Source: Phoronis australis
Lineage: Eukaryota; Phoronida; Phoronidae
Reading direction: 5' to 3'
Assembly (NCBI GenBank): GCA_002633005.1
Contig: NMRA01000787.1
Location: 28,690-84,196, forward strand
Length of the DNA stretch: 55,507 nt
Below, piece by piece: positions 33,875-43,850 of the stretch (its first letter is position 1; every line of letters starts with the position of its first letter). The translations under genes and the position numbers were made by a program. Under the pieces are notes generated by a model. The model was not told where the DNA came from, ran no database searches, and saw nothing but the letters and a program-made list of their open reading frames with translations.

Positions 33875-35848
33875 TCCAACTATTTTTAACTTTATAGAAT
33901 CAAACACAATTATTACATTTAACAATAACTTGGCAAACTAAGGCCTTCTGAGCATAACACAATCAGGTCTGAGAATACTAAATAATAGATCAAACATAAA
34001 ACAAAACAAACTACAAGGCACAGTTTCCACAGATGCTGTACAGGCATGTGCATATATGACGGCGTACTTGGTAAATATAAGCATGCGTGAACCTAAAGTG
34101 GTTGCTTCCCAATACTGTTGGTTGATCATCACCTTATCGATCCTGAGGAACGATGCCGTGTGAATAGACGTGCAGTTGTGAAAAATGGTTAGCTACGGCC
34201 TCGAATATCATTTCTTTACATGATACCAAAAGTGTCGCTAGCGTATATGCAACATAAGTGGAAACTACACTTGAATTCCAAGCACCTGCAGGAGACAGGT
34301 GCCACGTTTAAATAAAGACTAGAATCAAAACGTTAGCACTGATTCACTGATTAATACCTTACATTTTCTTAGCACTGGTTCAATGTATAATATAAAATGA
34401 AATATGAATAACATCTCACCAATTTCTGACAAAAATAATCGGCAAAATGACCTTTCATTTTCAAGGGCCTTCTAATAGTGTTAATTGTCCATAAAAGCAT
34501 CGACCAATAGCAACTATTGTGAAAAACTTGAATATGAAAAAGCATTTGATGTTGTACAACTTCCATGGAAAGATGATGTATGTCAGTCATACTGTGTCCT
34601 AAATTGTTGAGCTTTACTATAGTTAAAGTTTCACCTCTTGCAAACTAAGACGATCACTTCAGAGAAAATGATGTCCCTTATTGGTACAGGTTACTATTTA
34701 CAAGAAAGTGTGTCAAATAGCAGGGCAACTGAATGCAAAAGTGAATTAGTGCACATGAATTAAACCCATTTGCCTGCCAGTGTCTTGTGGCACCAACTAG
34801 TTATATTGAAAACACACATATAATCCCGCATTTCCTTTATACCCATCCAAGCAGAATATTTGACTTTTGCAAGAGGCTAACCAAAAACGCACATATCCAT
34901 GACAACTTCTGATCGTCTATGCTAATCTGTGGGTGAACAAAACTGCTCAAGCCTAAGACTACCTAACTAATATTGCAACATTGCTTACTTGTAAATACCC
35001 TAGTCCTACACTGAATTCTAATACAGGTCAGATAACCAGCACTGCAATCAACAAAAAAATTATTGCCACTGAAAACAATAACACCATGGCAACTGGTTAC
35101 AACATCACAGTTTCTATTGGCACTTTTTTCTCCTTGCACAAAAATTCTGACTGACAATAAATCAATATGAACTATCAACTCGCACACATTTTGATCATGA
35201 ACAGCTATGCAATGTCAACAACAAAGCTTGATTTGATAATGGGTATTTATGCATTTTGGTTTCATAATCTTAAACACATTTGTAACTGAACGTTTCTAGA
35301 ATCTACAATTTTATAAAGATGAGTGACTTATAGGTTCTACACTGAATTCACCTAGATTCCGAATATTAATTATTACGATAGTGTGACAAAACGAACACAG
35401 TTAATCAAGTGACACAAAACATACACAACAAAAGCACAAAACTGACGATCACATTCATGCTTGCGTACTTCGGACATTTCGCTCAACTTCAGTAAAGCAT
35501 CACCACTGGTTACACAGCTAATAGATGGTAACAGCAAACTACTTCATTTCATAAAATAATTCCAACTGGTAAGAATCGCAAAGTACATTAAAGGTCACAG
35601 GTGTAGCCGGAGAGTGTTTGCTAGACCTAGTTTTGTGCGAGAAAGCAAGATCTCACAAAATCACGCGAGTGTTTGCAAGTATACTCAGGAACTTACTAGC
35701 CTACACTAACAAAACGGCAGTGACGTTGGGAGTGTTGAATTGTGGGATCAAATTTATTATTTCTCTACCATAAGCAAAGATTGTTTGCTGCAAGTGCAAA
35801 ACTAAGATTGTTTAAAGAGCATTGTTTTTTCATGAATACACAACGACT
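33875..35848. other. No gene seen
   Basis: AT-rich intergenic DNA. A stretch at about 34425-34620 ('GAATATGAAAAAGCATT ... ACTGTGTCCTAAAT') resembles 53105-53215 in the same orientation, so both are probably copies of one small dispersed repeat. No recognisable exon. Confidence 0.5.
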
Positions 35849-36407
35849 TCGACTTAAAAGTTGATTGATACACTGCCTTGGGTTGAGCATATTAGCGACC
35901 TTAGCCCTCGACCTTCCTATTAAATAGTCACTGACTATTCATCAGGGCTTGGAATTTTTCGCGGAAACGCGGATTTCCGCTTTTTTCAAATGTGCTTTCA
36001 GTTTTTTTTATAATATTTCCGCGTAAAAAAATCGGATTTGATATAAAATTTCCGTGGCAAATTCCTTTCTTACCGCGGCGTTGCAGACGACGTTCACTTC
36101 GAAAAGCGGAAGTTGCTCTTTATGTTTNTCGACTTAAAAGTTGATTGATACACTGCCTTGGGTTGAGCATATTAGCGACCTTAGCCCTCGACCTTCCTAT
36201 TAAATAGTCACTGACTATTCATCAGGGCTTGGAATTTTTCGCGGAAACGCGGATTTCCGCTTTTTTCAAATGTGCTTTCAGCTTTTTTTATAATGTTTCC
36301 GCGTAAAAAAATCGGATTTGATATAAAATTTCCGTGGCAAATTCCTTTCTTACCGCGGCGTTGCAGACGACGTTCACTTCGAAAAGCGGAAGTTGCTCTT
36401 TATGTTT
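35849..36407. other. Direct duplication of 279 bp around a single N (probable unmerged contig overlap)
   Basis: 35849-36127 and 36129-36407 are equal in length and differ at about two bases. The N at 36128 lies between them. Open frames that start inside the first copy are affected by this artefact. Confidence 0.85.
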
Positions 36408-36690
36408 CGGAGGAACGTAAATTGTCAACATTACCGGGGCATCTGGGACAGCTTGGTGGGATTTTCAATGGCGTCTCGTGTTATTGTTAAGCGCGGCGAC
36501 AAATACTACCGCTCTGCTTTTTTAGTCCTCCCGATTTTTGTCGGGGAAAGGTTCACATTGACCATTTCAAGGCTGGTTATCAGGCATGATTTGGGCCGTA
36601 GAAGTTTCAAAGTTTCCGAGTTTTTTGTCATCGGTCATTCCAAGCCCCGATTCATGAACAAAATGGAGTCAGTACTCTTTAAAGCCTAGC
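36393..36690 (+). other. 98-codon open frame; unrecognised
   Basis: Reads through FSMASRVIVKRGDKYYRSAF and LTISRLVIRHDLGRRSF to FKA and a stop, in locally CpG-richer DNA. Its phrase 'TTTTTTAGTCCT ... GGTTCACATTG' resembles 37420-37465 ('TTTTTTAGTCCTGCTTTTTT ... GGTCCACATCG'), so it probably belongs to a dispersed repeat. No family was recognised. Confidence 0.25.
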
Positions 36691-37280
36691 TTTAATGGTA
36701 ACGCTTGTAAATTTAGTCCCAGCAGTATGTTAAGAGGATCCCTTTGAGCCCACCAGTGCCATAAATTGCCAAACGTAATGAACTACTATGCTTATTGGCT
36801 TGCTTTTGTTCATGTCGCCGGCAAGAATCACCTTTAAATAAATTCAAATAGCTGCTAACACCTACTCACAATGGTGTTCTATTCAGATCCCTATTCAATG
36901 CAACTATGCCAAGAATTATGCAATGACACTTGGCTTACCTCAAAATCCAACTGCTGCCTGGCGGTTTGGTAATTGGCCCAATTATATAATGCACCCAGCA
37001 GAACTAATGAGCGACATGTGGCAGCATTACAGAAACTTTTGGGTTGTAAAAGCTGTATTTCTTGCCCAGTTTTCAAAATTCAAAATCCCAATTGCGTGTA
37101 CTTTGCATGAACTATGCAAATATGCTATTTAAAAGTCTTCAAAACAAAAATTTAAAAAATACCATTCTCATACCCATTGTGTTTATGATTGGTCTGATTA
37201 TCTAGACAATGATAACATCAGGAGCATGAGGTGACATAATTAATTACAACAGCACATGCGCGCACCCAGGGGGTGGGCTC

Positions 37281-37300
37281 GGGGGCTCAATTGAGCCCCC
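37281..37300. repeat. Perfect 20-bp palindrome
   Basis: GGGGGCTCAATTGAGCCCCC, no spacer, with GAGCCCCCC echoed at about 37469-37477. It probably marks an internal or terminal part of a small repeat that also includes 36500-36690-like sequence. Confidence 0.85.
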
Positions 37301-37499
37301 CCATTTGGCTAAGTAGGCATAAAGGTCGGTCTCGGAGAAACAAGAAGTCCGGGAAACAAGACAAAAGTCTGCTAAAAAGGCGTAAACGCACAATTCACAG
37401 CTCCGAACATGGTACCCCATTTTTTTAGTCCTGCTTTTTTGTTAGTAAAAGGTCCACATCGTCGGCAATTCGAGCCCCCCTTATGAAAGGCAGGGTGTG

Positions 37500-38361
37500 C
37501 ACATGCAGCATGGTGTCTTTGTTAATCCCAGGAAATTTCAAGGCACGCAAACTGGTAAAGTAGCCCAATCTCAATTGGTGAGGGTGTCAACATAGGATTC
37601 TTTTCATCTACTTTTTGTTGTTTAAGCTGGTTTCTCGTGGCGGTGCAATATGGCACGAAAAGTCAACTTTGCCTATCATTTGTCAAGCCTACATTTGAGT
37701 GATTAATGAAGCTAGTTTTATTTTGCTGAGGCATTGCAGGGACTATCTGGTTAGCCCAATACACCTAAAATAACAAAAGTCCATTCAAAGTAGGCTTTAA
37801 ACAATGCAACATCACCACAGCTACACCTGTGGAGTTGATGTGATTATGTCATTGTTACCAGTTGGAAGGAATTAATTTGTGAATTAATTTGCTTGTTCTT
37901 AACCACCTTGTGGTTGTAGTAGTACTGATGTTGCATTGCAGAACTTATGCAAAACGTTCAACTCTGAAGATTTGTAAAAGCGAACACGAATGTGATCATT
38001 AAGTTTTGCCTCTTCCGTTTTAGTTAATGCTGTGGCCAAAACTGATATCGTGGAATACAGACAAGTGACCAAGCAATTTAAGCGCTATGACAGAAAAATT
38101 AGCGGAAGTAGACAAACAGGAGTCCAGGTTGTCTGCAGACCACTGCTTGGTCATTTCTGAATAACAGGTGGAAGAATATAAAGTACCTGCTATGTTTTCT
38201 CATTCTCATATCCCGCACTGGTCAGATCCTTGATCAGCTCCTGAGCTTTGAATTCTTTGGAAACAAGAAATACCCCTGAATACAATTAACTAAAACAAAT
38301 GAGCACATTCACGTATTATAAGCTGTACTAAAGGATCCGCCTTACTTGGCCTTACTTAACC
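37500..38361. other. No gene seen; possible 3' flank of the SOCS-box gene
   Basis: No AATAAA was found on the minus strand within about 120 bp after the stop at 38362-38364. Three AAGTAAGG-type repeats lie directly after the stop (38344-38372). Confidence 0.4.
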
Positions 38362-39446
38362 TTACTTGAACTCTGGTTCAAACTTGAGGAACTTTTTCAG
38401 TTTGAGTGGAAGAGGTAGTTCCATGATGTCATGTTCTCTGTATACCTGCAAGACTACAATGCGACAGAAATGCTGCAGGCTGAGGGTACTTGGTAACTTG
38501 TATACCTGGACACTTGGTGTCAATAAGTTACCCTGTTCGTTAACTGAAATAGCCATGCGGTTACTACATACAGAGAACAAGGGGAGATAATTGATTGGGC
38601 AACAGTGTACTGCACATGTGAGGCGTTGATATTTAATGCAGTGCAGAGCATCAGCTGTGTCGGCATTCATCACATACACAGCGATGTTGATGGCTTGAAA
38701 TATGTTTCGTTTACGCTCTTTACAGAAACATGTGTTATCCATGGTGACGGCGAGCAGGAGAGTGCCATCCGGAGAATACATCAATTCCTGTAACACTGAC
38801 GTTTCAAAAGTGGACACATTCCTTGCCAAAATTTGCCACGTATCTGTTCTAACTAAGCACAAGCTTGACATGAGGTGAGCATCAAAATTTGTGATAGCCA
38901 AACGACTTGATTCAAATCTAGGATCAAAAACAAAATGAGAGTCGTCAACATGCAATTGGAGGGTAGTCAACTGCGCTTTGGCTTTACTTGTAAGATCGTA
39001 CAACTTCAGTTGAATACTTTCGTTGGTAGCTGAAGGAACTTTCACAAGACATCTGGTGTTATCCGGAGATAACTGGCCCCGAAGAACGATATTCAATACT
39101 TCTTCATGCTGTTTACCAAAAATGCCCAGAAACTTGTTCGCCTTGACGTCAATCAGGCCAAACTGTGAGGCCATGTTGCGCACAAGATGAAGCACAATGA
39201 GGTACTGGCTGTGGCACAGTACACCCCGCACATGGAAATTTTGGATGGAAGAAAGTTGAGCCGGTATGTGATTGTACTCGAAGTGTTCCACCATCTTGGT
39301 GAACTTACTGCGCTTCCGGAAACTGAAGATGGAGGATGCCTTGTTCACGTTGATAATGCCTTGCCGATTGATGCAGAATGTTGGACTGCAGTCCTTGTGA
39401 ACAATGCCCTCGCATATCAGAACGGGTTCACTGAAGCCAGCAGCTT
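38362..39446 (-). CDS. Last exon of a SOCS-box protein, propeller-like N-terminal part
   Basis: An uninterrupted frame of about 361 codons, the longest in the window. It opens at an acceptor (GGTATTGCAG, AG at 39448-39447) in phase 1 and ends at TAA. There is no need for the internal GTG at 39348 as a start, since the frame reads on upstream (VLICEGIVHKDCSPTFCINR). The last 40 residues form a SOCS box: LQHFCRIVVLQ, then MELPLPLKLKKFL. The LC/FC-type BC box recruits elongin B/C and the LPLP motif a cullin-5 scaffold, so the product is probably a substrate receptor of a ubiquitin ligase. The preceding 270 residues have strand-rich repeats (SPDNTRCLV, SPDGTLLLAV, TDTWQIL) like a WD/beta-propeller, the likely substrate-binding part. 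I cannot name the orthologue. The intact frame suggests a living host gene. Confidence 0.7.
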
Positions 39447-40720
39447 CTGCAATACCAAGTTACAAGATTTTGAAAAGACAGTAAAAACATACTTCTCAAC
39501 CCTCAACACTAAGAAAATTGTTTGGCTGTCATTTATTTGAGAGGTAGCCAAAATCTCCTTCCACATCAATTTTCCAAATTTCAGATCACAATCTGCAGTT
39601 CATTATGTCAAGCCGTGCTTGTGCTCATCAAAGCTGCTCATATTGAATTTTCATTTCTCATAAGTTTTCCAGGGTATAATTTCCGTTTTTCATATGAAGT
39701 GATATTTCTAGCAAAAAGTAAAACACATTATAGTTACTTGATCTAGTAAATGATTGTGATTAACCACATTTGTAATCTTCTTTGAATTCATAATTTTCAA
39801 TTCTCATGAGTTTTCTAAGCACGGAAAATACTTTAATTTCTGGATTTTTGATCACTACAGGAAATCACGTTATTGCACTGAATCCAACAGAGCCTGCAAC
39901 ATTAGGTGAATTAGGTGGTAATTGCGTGATACATGACATCACGAACTAAAGTTAAATTGCAAGATTTAAGTTAGCAACACTGAAGCAATCTGTGTATCTA
40001 CATATAGGAATGCTGACTCAGCGCATTAACAACAAAACAATACTAGGGTTCCACCCAAAAAACATGACCCAAAACAAAGATGCAGTTCGGGCTTGAAGAA
40101 CAGCAAAAGTCTATTACTCAGGCATCATGATTGTCCATTAAAGGCAAAAAAGAATCGTTTCTTCATGTCTCTACCTTAACTCATTTTGAGACCTGCACCC
40201 ACAAACAACACTTGCCCACTTCAATTTCACCCAAGAACAAGGTCTTAAATATTCTTAGGTTCTTAATAAGTTGCACTGACAAAGGTACATGTACGTATGC
40301 AAGGCTCAAAAGGTCACTTGAGTAAAAAAATGCATCTCTTTCTCTTGTCTTATTTTGGTGATTTTTGTTTTTGAAAAACTGACCAACTAAAAAATATCAC
40401 ACAACTAACCGGAGTTTCAAAAAACAACAAAAGACATTAAGAACCAACTGCGACCTTTTTGGTTTAACTAGAACTATTGTGACCAAGGAATGACATTCAT
40501 GAGCAAAAATCTGTTGCCATGGAGCAGTAATGTGTGTAACAAAATTGAACAACTCGTCAGAAAAAAGTTCACGAAACAAGAACTATGTCAATAAGAAAAG
40601 AACAATTGGAAAGCAGTCCATGGCATAACAACTTTTTCAATAATAAAAGAATTATTTGCTGGAAAGGAGACAAGAACTCTGTCAATAAAAAACAAGAGCA
40701 ACGCTTGGAGGTTGACATGT
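39447..40720. other. No gene seen; probable intron of the SOCS-box gene
   Basis: Non-coding by eye, AT-rich, with short frames only. It lies between the two exons assigned to the SOCS-box gene. Confidence 0.4.
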
Positions 40721-40725
40721 GCCCA

Positions 40726-41240
40726 CTTTGCACTAGGAGGTGCTGCAGTAGTCGAATCGGCACAAAAATCAAATGGTGGCATCATAAGCTTTTGAGTCAA
40801 ATTTCACTGAAATCCATCGATCACCTCTAGATGACATCCAAAACACTCCTCCCCAAAACACATGAAAAGCTCCATTTCACAATGCTACAGTGGACAAATC
40901 CCAGGCATTGAAAACAAATGGTCCGGCACATTGACATCACGAGTATTATTAAAATCCGTCAGTCAGTTCTTATGACATCATCCGGAAACACTCCTCCCAC
41001 AAACAACATTGAAAAGACCCCTTGACGAGAACAGAATGGCCACTAGGTGTCGCTGCAATGGTCAGATCATCCTGAAAACTTAATTGTATCGCATACCTTT
41101 GCGTCAATGTGGTTCCCTACACATCATCCTGAAACGCTCTCACATACAATGGCCTCATGGAGGCGCCACAGTTGCGGAAGGAAGAAATAATTGTACCAAC
41201 AAAAAGGGCAATCGCAGGTGGCAGAAACAAAATGTAAGTG
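40726..41240. repeat. Monomer repeat with a CTCF-like core, cluster 1
   Basis: Three copies of a CACTAGGAGGYGCTGCAGT-like core: 40731-40760, 41038-41067 and 41149-41178. Between them are repeated phrases such as TGAAATCCRTYGATNA and CATCATCCGGAAACRCTC. The same arrangement recurs at 47525-48280, with an isolated core at 33156-33185. The core is close to the animal CTCF consensus (CCACTAGRKGGCGC). Confidence 0.6.
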
Positions 41241-42159
41241 ATCCAAATTTTTACTTCTTAATGCCTAAGCTCAGCTTATCACACTCTCAGTTTTTACGAG
41301 CAAGATATACTTGAAAGATCCCATGTTTTGCAAATGCCTGTCGTATGCAATTACCTCAAAAATGTGCAAAACTGACACCATCCCTCGAGAAAAGGGCAGT
41401 TAGAACTACAGCTTCACCTTGTGTTATTTGAGTGAGAAAACACTCGCATTCTCCTACTTTGTGGTTTGACTCCTGCATGCCAGACCAACGCATGACCTGA
41501 ATCGGACATTCGGGTAGACATCCACTCCTCAATGTTCACCCTCTGCTTAGTGCGCAACCCCTGCTTCTTATAATTCCTCAGATTGCATCCTAGGCATTCA
41601 AATGGATGAGTAATAAGTACCAAATGGCCTCTGTGTTCAAATTGGGAAAAAGATTGTACACCCTGTGTGTACCAAATATAGTACATGCCAAAAGTATTCA
41701 GACCAAATGGTATGGAATTCTATGTCATGGTGACTACGCAGAATTTAAATCCATTAGCAGGAAAGATTAGTAAGGTGAGCAAGTCATTCAGTCTGTAATA
41801 AGAACTAAGCCGTCGTCATAGTTATCGCCAGTCATTTTTGTTGTAAAACAGAATTAGCCATCATGACGAAGAAATGGTACTTTGCCTGATTAATTTGTCA
41901 TGTCGAACGTCATCTGACAAAGTGACTGACGATTTCCTATCTTGACTATCTTGATGGCAGAGCACAAGCTCAGCAAGTGTAGCCATCCATCATGACAGGA
42001 AAGTTGAGTAAGAGGAAATTCTACTGTGTAGTTACGCCTTAAATCCTTGTTCCCAACTTGGTCATAAATGCTTGAATTCGGTTATCAAAAAGAACGATTT
42101 TGGTATGATATTTTAAATATTTCTTCTACAATTTGTGTACTTTTAATTGACTGATTATT

Positions 42160-42365
42160 ATGAAAAGCTGCGTGTGCAGAGGATCCAGTAACAGCAATCG
42201 GACAGACAATGTTTCAGTTTTTGCATTTCCAAAAGACCCTAAATATCGCTCAGACTAGGCCCAGTTTCGTACGTTGAACATGGAGCAAGCGAAAAGTTCA
42301 GGCGCCTCGCTGTGCTCAGCCAATATTGAAGAATCGTGCAGCAGTAGATTTGATGTAGGTTTCCA
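42160..42365 (+). pseudogene. THAP zinc-finger exon, second copy, degraded
   Basis: Starts ATG at 42160 with MKSCVCRGSSNSNRTDN and VFAFPKDPK. The second expected cysteine of the first pair region is serine (CRGSS). After a stop, other frames give FVR and SGASLCSANIEESC, corresponding to the C and H half of the domain with the ligand histidine changed to asparagine. It shares MK-x-CVC-x-G-x-SNS with the exon at 32474, so both come from one family. It lies in the presumed intron of the SOCS-box gene, on the opposite strand. Confidence 0.55.
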
Positions 42366-42954
42366 ATGTGTAAGTGCATTTGATGGAGAAAAGTGTAGTG
42401 TTTTGTACCATTGCTAGGAACGTAGTTGTCAGGCACATGTTGAACAGCCTCAGCATCCAATTTTGACTGAGATAATGAATGTGATTGCAGTAAGTTTCTA
42501 TCAGTCTATCCTTGTTCAAGACTTTGTGGGAATGCATGCTATCCACATACTTCAATGTCCAATGGTAAAAAACGGGATGCAGATGCCACTCAAATAGTTT
42601 GAGGTCATGACAGTAGCCAGTACAGACAGGCTGGAGTTGCACACATGTACCAAAATAAGTGTCATATCACAGTGGCACAAGCTTTGAAATTCTGGAACAG
42701 ATACAACAGAGACGAGTATCAATTACCAGAAATAAAACCCAGTAAGCATCATTACAATGAGATATGATCGTTCCTGACAAGCGCACTCAGCATTCGAAGA
42801 AATGGAATCAGGGTCTGTTATTGGCGATGAGGCTTTGACAGTCTGGGTAAAATGTTCAGTTAGATTTACAATCAGCAGACCTCTAATCATTGTTATCAGC
42901 AATGCTCTTTCAATGACTTTGCTATAATAGACCAAGCAGAAACAACAAAGGAGC

Positions 42955-43190
42955 TTAAAATTCCTGAGGCTCTACACATCAGTTGGTGCAAACCCTATCT
43001 CAATAGGCAATTAGCACACCACAGGTTGTCATTGTTGGTCTGGTTTGTAGTCACTCCCTGTGACTGTGTCTGTGTTTCATCACAGCCTAGCTAGGTGGCC
43101 ACTACGTTCTCTGTCTTCTGATGATGGTGTTTACATAAACGACACCGAAACATGTCAAGCCGTTTTAAATCCGTTGTTTTTTTTTTAACA
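42955..43190 (+). mobile_element. Retroelement tail carrying a hammerhead-type motif
   Basis: The phrase TTCTGATGATGGTGTTTAC, followed by CACCGAAACATGTCAAGCCG, is of a type I recall from 3' or terminal-repeat parts of Penelope-like and related retroelements. A poly-T run follows (about 43177-43186). No long coding frame remains. Confidence 0.45.
43115..43159 (+). ncRNA. Minimal type-I hammerhead ribozyme motif
   Basis: All conserved core elements occur in order: CTT (43115-43117), CTGATGA (43118-43124), stem II GGTGT (43126-43130) with an 11-base loop and ACACC (43142-43146), GAAA (43147-43150), then C-AT-G forming the one-pair helix III, and TC, with cleavage expected after the C at 43156. 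AAG (43157-43159) can pair with CTT as the start of helix I. Penelope-like retroelements are known to carry such minimal hammerheads with very short helix III. Helices I and III are weak here, so activity as a monomer may be low. Confidence 0.55.
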
Positions 43191-43694
43191 TGCTTAACAA
43201 ACTTAAACACATACTAGTACTCTGTTCCCATCATTGTTGATCACCTTTTTTACCGCACTTGTTCCCATATACATAACAGTTACATCCATCATAAAATATG
43301 TTTAATTGAGAAAATGAATTTTCGAAAAAGGCGTACTGTAATTTGTCTTTCATGTGTGAGCAAAAAACCCTCAGTGCCTCGACAATGCAAACCCAAAATT
43401 CTTTACTAATTATCGTTCACACTCCAGTCTTTAGTGACACCACTAAGACTCAGCGGACTAAGATTTGAGTGATATATTCAAGTTAAGTATTTTTTTCTGG
43501 GTCAAGAAAATATGCATTATTTCTAGAAAGAAAAATGCGGTTTCCATTTTTTCCTCAATCTACAAATTCAAACAAAAGTGATAAGGCAAATAATGAACAC
43601 TGCAAAAATCTGGTTCCGCAAGATTCATCCAGGAATGAATTTGTTTCACTGGAGTTAATTTTGAACCTCAGAAAATGACAAGATTTGGCGGTAC

Positions 43695-43850
43695 CTGCAT
43701 GACCAGCCTTCCATTGGTCTAGAGTGCACTGATGAAGCAGCGTCCAAGGAGAGCACTGGTTTGGATGGGATACTCTGCGCGTGATTGTAGAGCTCTGGTC
43801 ATCAGATTTCCTGTCATGTGGCTTACTTTCATCAGAACCCATTCCTAAAC
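43695..43850 (-). CDS. Upstream exon of the SOCS-box gene (candidate first coding exon)
   Basis: Bounded by an acceptor (TTACTTGCAG, AG at 43852-43851) and a donor (CATGCAG then GTACCG, GT at 43694-43693). The length is 156 bp, in phase 1 at both ends, so it joins the exon at 39446 without a shift. An ATG at 43842-43840 begins MGSDESKPHDR, which fits the N-myristoylation rule (MG-x-x-x-S/T, basic residue next) and resembles the start of Src-family kinases. The exon continues with SSTITRRVSHPNQC and LLHQCTLDQWKAG. The frame is also open upstream to the acceptor, so it could instead be an internal symmetric exon. That it belongs to the same gene is inferred from strand, spacing (4.2 kb) and phase. 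Confidence 0.5.

Noticed and set aside
35890-35946. Reverse strand reads CTGATGA followed by a short stem, like a hammerhead core
   Set aside because: The AATAGTCA/TGACTATT stem is not followed by GAAA (TTTAATAGG instead), so the catalytic core is missing.
38344-38372. GTAAGG after the SOCS-box codons as a splice donor
   Set aside because: The SOCS box is complete at that point and followed by TAA; the GTAAGG is part of a small AAGTAAGG triplication.
39187-39540. Plus-strand open frame of 117 codons
   Set aside because: It is the antisense of the SOCS-box exon and its upstream intron; the minus-strand frame has the splice acceptor and a recognisable domain.
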